Positions 23,495 through 26,673 of a stretch of 26,673 nucleotides of DNA are shown here, piece by piece (positions within the stretch are counted from its first letter, which is position 1; every line of letters begins with the position of its first letter). This DNA comes from Clostridia bacterium. GTDB lineage: Bacteria > Bacillota_A > Clostridia > Christensenellales > UBA1242. Location of the stretch: positions 1 to 26,673 of the forward strand of contig JAFTCZ010000057.1 in NCBI GenBank assembly GCA_017454425.1. Reading direction: 5' to 3'. A program made the position numbers and the translations under genes. The notes under the pieces were generated by a model. It was not told where the DNA came from, made no database searches, and was given only the letters and a program-made list of their open reading frames with translations.

Positions 23495-23526
23495 AAAAAA
23501 GCCCCTCAACTAACAGGGGACTTTTT
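23495..23526. terminator. Bidirectional terminator after the topoisomerase A gene
   Basis: CCCCT (23502-23506) pairs with AGGGG (23515-23519) inside an A-run/T-run frame, with a further G-C pair reached by a one-base bulge. On the minus strand it ends the topoisomerase message 15 bases after its stop codon. Confidence 0.8.
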
Positions 23527-23540
23527 TATAGTTTGTAAAA

Positions 23541-26018
23541 CTATTTTATTTTTGAATTATTGATATATACTTCAAATGATTCTTTGGTTTTTATTAATGC
23601 CTTACCTTTGCCATTGCGATCTTCTATTGACAATTTATCTGTGTTTTTAACAACTGTACCCTCGTCAGTTTTTAACACCAAATCAAGTGGTTGGGTGCAA
23701 ATTGTGGCAAACTTAACATCATCACCCTTTGCAAGAGTCATAATTTTTACACCTTTGCGATATCTAGGTAAAATGTCAATTTGTGGTATAATTACTCGCT
23801 TTGCAAGTGCTTTGCTTGTCACAACGGCAATCTCGCCCTCGTCATCGGTAAGAGCGGCATAAACAACTGTGTCGGTATCTTCGAGTTTTATGCCATGCAC
23901 GCCGCCCGAAACACGACCTTGTAGTGGCACATCATCTTTCTTTGCATACAACACTTGCCCTTGTTTTGTAACAAATATCATGTTTTTGTCTTTGTCATCA
24001 AATACAACATCAATAAGCGCATCATTATCTACATCATCTCGAAGTTTTACTGCCTGAACATATGCTTTTTGCAAATTATATTCACTAAAGGCAGTCTTTT
24101 TGACATAGCCTTGTGAGGTAAAGAACAAAATCTCTTTGTTTTCGGCAAAATCACCAGGAACAATTTTTACAATCCTTTCATCTAACGAAAAGTCCAAAAA
24201 TGCTTCGCGTGGGGTTATGCCTTTGTCCTTAAACTTGTCTATGCGTTGCAATTCACTGGCAGTAAACGAAAGCATATATCCTTTGTTTGTAAACGCCAAA
24301 AGCTTTGCATCTGTTTTTGTATACAAAACTTGTTTGTGCACAGTGTTTATGCTGTCACCATCTTCAAAGCCTTTGCTTGCGTTGTCAAAGTGCTTTTTCT
24401 CCATCAATTTAATGTTACCTTCAGCCGTAAGCCCTAATACCATTTCAGTTGGGGCTGTGTCAACAACAACTGCTTTTGCAATTTCAATGTGTTTATCACC
24501 AATAATTTCGGTTCGTCTTGGCATTTTGTTGCGTTTTTTGATATCCAAAAGTTCTTCTTTAATAATTTTGATTTGCAAAATTTCTGATTTGATAATTGCC
24601 TCTAGTTCGGCAATGCGAATTTTTAGTCGGTCTAGTTCTTCTTTTAAGGAGTTTACTTCTAGATGAGTAAGTCTTGCAAGACGCATATCCAAAATTGCTT
24701 GTGCTTGGCGGTCTGACAAGGCAAAGCGGTCTTTTAATTTGATTTTTGCCTCCACTGGGCTTGATGAAGTTTTGATAATCTTGATAACTTCATCAATGTT
24801 TTTAATTGCAATTAACAAACCCTCAAGGATATGGCTGCGCTCTTTTGCAACATTAAGGTCATATTTGCTGCGCCTAACTATTATTTTCTTTTGATAATCG
24901 ACATAATATTTAATAATATCAAGCAAAGGCAATGTGCGTGGTTTGCCGTCTGCAATTGCGACCATGTTTATTGGGAAAGAACAACGCAAATCGGTAGATT
25001 TTAGCAAAGCCTCGATTATTGCCTGAAGTTTTCCATCTTTTTTGACAACAACAACTGCTCGCATACCATTGCGGTCACTTTCGTCCCTTACATCTGCAAT
25101 TCCATCAAGAACACCGTGCTTTGCTTCTTTTAACGAAACAATAGATTGCAACAATTTTGCTTTGTTAACTTGATATGGCATTTCGGTGATAACAATATTC
25201 TTTTTGTCACCCGCTGTTGTTTCTATGTGATAAACAGCGTGCATCATAATTTTGCCTTTTCCGGTTGCATAGGCTTGTTCTAACTCATCAGTTGTTATTG
25301 CCGCCCCCGTAGGAAAATCGGGACCTTTAATATATTTCATCATTTCTTTTAATGAAATTTTTGGGTTTTCCATGTATGCAATTGTTCCGTCAATAACCTC
25401 ACCTAGGTTGTGTGGCGGAATATTTGTGGCAAGACCAACTGCAATTCCGTATGCACCATTGACCAAAAGGTTTGGAAAACGGCCCGGAAGTGTGTCGGGT
25501 TCTTTTAATGTATCATCAAAGTTAAAATTCCATCTAACAGTATCTTTCTCGAGATCTCGCAACAACTCCATGGCAAGCGGCGCAAGCCTTGCCTCGGTAT
25601 AACGCATGGCTGCTGCACAGTCGCCATCTATGCTTCCAAAGTTTCCGTGTCCTTCAACCAATATGCCAGACATATTATGTGTTTGTGCCATACGCACCAT
25701 GGCATCATAAACAGATGTGTCACCATGAGGGTGATATTTACCCAAACACTCACCAACTATGCGGGCAGATTTCTTAAAAGGTTTGTCGGGCTCAAGCCCT
25801 AGGCCCAACATCGAATATAATATGCGGCGCTGAACGGGTTTGAGTCCATCTTCAACGCGAGGCAACGCACGGTCAAGAATTACATGCTCGCTGTATGGCA
25901 ACATACTAATATCCATAACTTCGTCTAGGCTACGCTCGAATATTGCACCTGATTTTGCGACATAATCTTCTGTTTGAGCATTGTCGTCTAATGCATTAAT
26001 ATCTTGTGTTTTATCCAT
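23541..26018 (-). CDS. Type IIA DNA topoisomerase subunit A (topoisomerase IV ParC-like; GyrA not excluded)
   Basis: An 825-residue protein. Residues 40-145 hold the breakage-reunion domain: [35 protein letters not shown] (the region of quinolone contact, here Thr101 and Asp105) and the active-site Tyr140 in [10 protein letters not shown]. Then comes a tower/coiled coil ([21 protein letters not shown], about residues 440-480), then a C-terminal six-bladed beta-pinwheel. I find no GyrA-box (QRRGGKG) in the pinwheel, which favours topoisomerase IV decatenation over gyrase supercoiling, but this is negative evidence. The ATG at 26018 is preceded by AGGAG; the stop of the B subunit lies within that site, so the two are coupled. 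They act as an A2B2 enzyme on chromosome topology. Confidence 0.93.
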   Translation of the reverse strand: MDKTQDINALDDNAQTEDYVAKSGAIFERSLDEVMDISMLPYSEHVILDRALPRVEDGLKPVQRRILYSMLGLGLEPDKPFKKSARIVGECLGKYHPHGDTSVYDAMVRMAQTHNMSGILVEGHGNFGSIDGDCAAAMRYTEARLAPLAMELLRDLEKDTVRWNFNFDDTLKEPDTLPGRFPNLLVNGAYGIAVGLATNIPPHNLGEVIDGTIAYMENPKISLKEMMKYIKGPDFPTGAAITTDELEQAYATGKGKIMMHAVYHIETTAGDKKNIVITEMPYQVNKAKLLQSIVSLKEAKHGVLDGIADVRDESDRNGMRAVVVVKKDGKLQAIIEALLKSTDLRCSFPINMVAIADGKPRTLPLLDIIKYYVDYQKKIIVRRSKYDLNVAKERSHILEGLLIAIKNIDEVIKIIKTSSSPVEAKIKLKDRFALSDRQAQAILDMRLARLTHLEVNSLKEELDRLKIRIAELEAIIKSEILQIKIIKEELLDIKKRNKMPRRTEIIGDKHIEIAKAVVVDTAPTEMVLGLTAEGNIKLMEKKHFDNASKGFEDGDSINTVHKQVLYTKTDAKLLAFTNKGYMLSFTASELQRIDKFKDKGITPREAFLDFSLDERIVKIVPGDFAENKEILFFTSQGYVKKTAFSEYNLQKAYVQAVKLRDDVDNDALIDVVFDDKDKNMIFVTKQGQVLYAKKDDVPLQGRVSGGVHGIKLEDTDTVVYAALTDDEGEIAVVTSKALAKRVIIPQIDILPRYRKGVKIMTLAKGDDVKFATICTQPLDLVLKTDEGTVVKNTDKLSIEDRNGKGKALIKTKESFEVYINNSKIK

Positions 26019-26027
26019 AACTTACTC

Positions 26028-26673
26028 CTAATCTGTATTGTTGCCTTCATATTTGTCTTCGCGGTTAAAATTGGCGTGGTCACTAATATATTTTTTACGA
26101 ATTTCAATATTATCACCCATCCAGGTAGATATCATCAACTCGGCATTAGCGGCATCATCAAGTGTAACACGCATTAAAGAGCGTTTTTGTGGGTCGAGGG
26201 TTGTGTCCCAAAGTTGTTCGGGATTCATTTCACCAAGACCTTTATATCTTTTCAAAGAATAGTTTTTGCCAAACTTCTTTATTGCATTTGGCAATTCCAA
26301 ATCGCTGTAAACATATTCTATTTGGTCTTTCTTTTGCAGTTTATAAAGTGGTGGCATACCAATATATACATGCCCACTTGAGATAAGATCTTTCATGTAC
26401 CTAAAGAAGAATGTAAGCAAAATTGCCCTTATGTGTGCACCATCTTGATCGGCATCACTTAGTATAATCACCTTGTAATACTTAAGACTTGATAAATCAA
26501 AATCTTCGCCAATACCCGTGCCAAGTGCACTAATTATTGTGCGAATTTCTTCGTTATCTAGTACTTGACTAAGGCGTTTTTTCTCGGCGTTTAGGGGCTT
26601 TCCACGAAGGTTTAGGATTGCTTGGAATGACCTGTCACGACCTTGTTTTGCACTTCCGCCTGCAGATTCTCCC
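26028..26673 (-). CDS. Type IIA topoisomerase subunit B, C-terminal part (5' end outside window)
   Basis: The minus-strand frame is open from the window end (first full codon at 26672) to TAG 26030-26028. It reads GESAGGSAKQGRDRSFQAILNLRGK, SALGTGIGEDFDL, SDADQDGAHIRAIL (TOPRIM, metal-binding DxDxD as DADQD), then the end domain KRYKGLGEMNPEQLWDTTLD and MGDNIEIRKKYISDH. The start lies beyond the window; the ATT at 26471 is not a start. The family could be GyrB or ParE. ALGTGIG resembles GyrB, while its partner lacks a GyrA-box, so naming is left open. It is in one operon with the A subunit. Confidence 0.93.
   Translation of the reverse strand, partial: GESAGGSAKQGRDRSFQAILNLRGKPLNAEKKRLSQVLDNEEIRTIISALGTGIGEDFDLSSLKYYKVIILSDADQDGAHIRAILLTFFFRYMKDLISSGHVYIGMPPLYKLQKKDQIEYVYSDLELPNAIKKFGKNYSLKRYKGLGEMNPEQLWDTTLDPQKRSLMRVTLDDAANAELMISTWMGDNIEIRKKYISDHANFNREDKYEGNNTD

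Noticed and set aside
24136..24666. Plus-strand open frame inside the topoisomerase A gene
   Set aside because: It has no ribosome site or recognisable domain, and the minus-strand enzyme is unmistakable here.
1..26673. CRISPR array, retron, diversity-generating element or recoded UGA
   Set aside because: The only regular repeats are the fibre units and the capsid-gap palindromes. TGA is used as a normal stop (for example trmR), and no reverse transcriptase or Cas motif is seen.

Overview
The window looks like a chromosomal segment of a low-GC, Gram-positive bacterium, most likely an uncultured member of the Clostridia. The signs are RNase J, a TrmR/TrhP-type tRNA wobble-uridine module, a TmcAL-type protein, strong AGGAGG ribosome sites, consensus sigma-A promoters, a PdaB-like deacetylase and UviB/BhlA-type and phi-LC3-type holins. 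The genetic code appears standard, with TAA, TAG and TGA all ending genes. The placement is inference from gene families; no rRNA or tRNA gene is visible.

Left host block (1-6170). The 3' end of a tmcAL-like gene (+) meets, at a shared bidirectional terminator, a five-gene minus-strand operon. It starts from a perfect TTGACA-N17-TATAAT promoter (6141-6169) and runs: two six-helix membrane proteins, RNase J, a TrmR-like O-methyltransferase, a U32-family TrhP-like protein. The last two are the enzymes that hydroxylate and then methylate U34 of tRNA, so the operon combines RNA decay and tRNA modification.

Phage block (6191-18442, all minus strand). This is a tightly packed virion-production module: terminase large subunit, a TerS-like protein, a tiny Cys4 protein, P22-type portal, scaffold, two tandem paralogous major capsid proteins, a connector set, a gp10-like propeller protein, a repeat-built tail fibre, a coiled-coil protein and two holin-like proteins, closed by a terminator. 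I see no integrase, replication, lysogeny or endolysin gene, no long-tail genes, and no strong internal promoter. The terminase is split by a +1 shift at a CCC-TAA site directly after Walker B, which is either programmed frameshifting or inactivation. The block is therefore a minimal podovirus-like remnant, a domesticated particle or GTA-like cluster, or a satellite that needs outside help.

Junction (18371-21876). Two plus-strand genes for secreted, membrane-anchored SH3-like proteins flank a minus-strand gene for a sigma-region-4-like helix-turn-helix protein. That gene has its own near-consensus promoter pointing toward the phage block. Its transcript would be antisense to the first SH3 gene and would meet a hairpin plus T-run just before the terminase, which suggests an antisense or attenuation switch.

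Right host block (21875-26673, minus strand). A two-OB-fold single-strand DNA-binding protein, a polysaccharide deacetylase, and a type IIA topoisomerase pair (A subunit complete, B subunit cut by the window end) with terminators at their ends.
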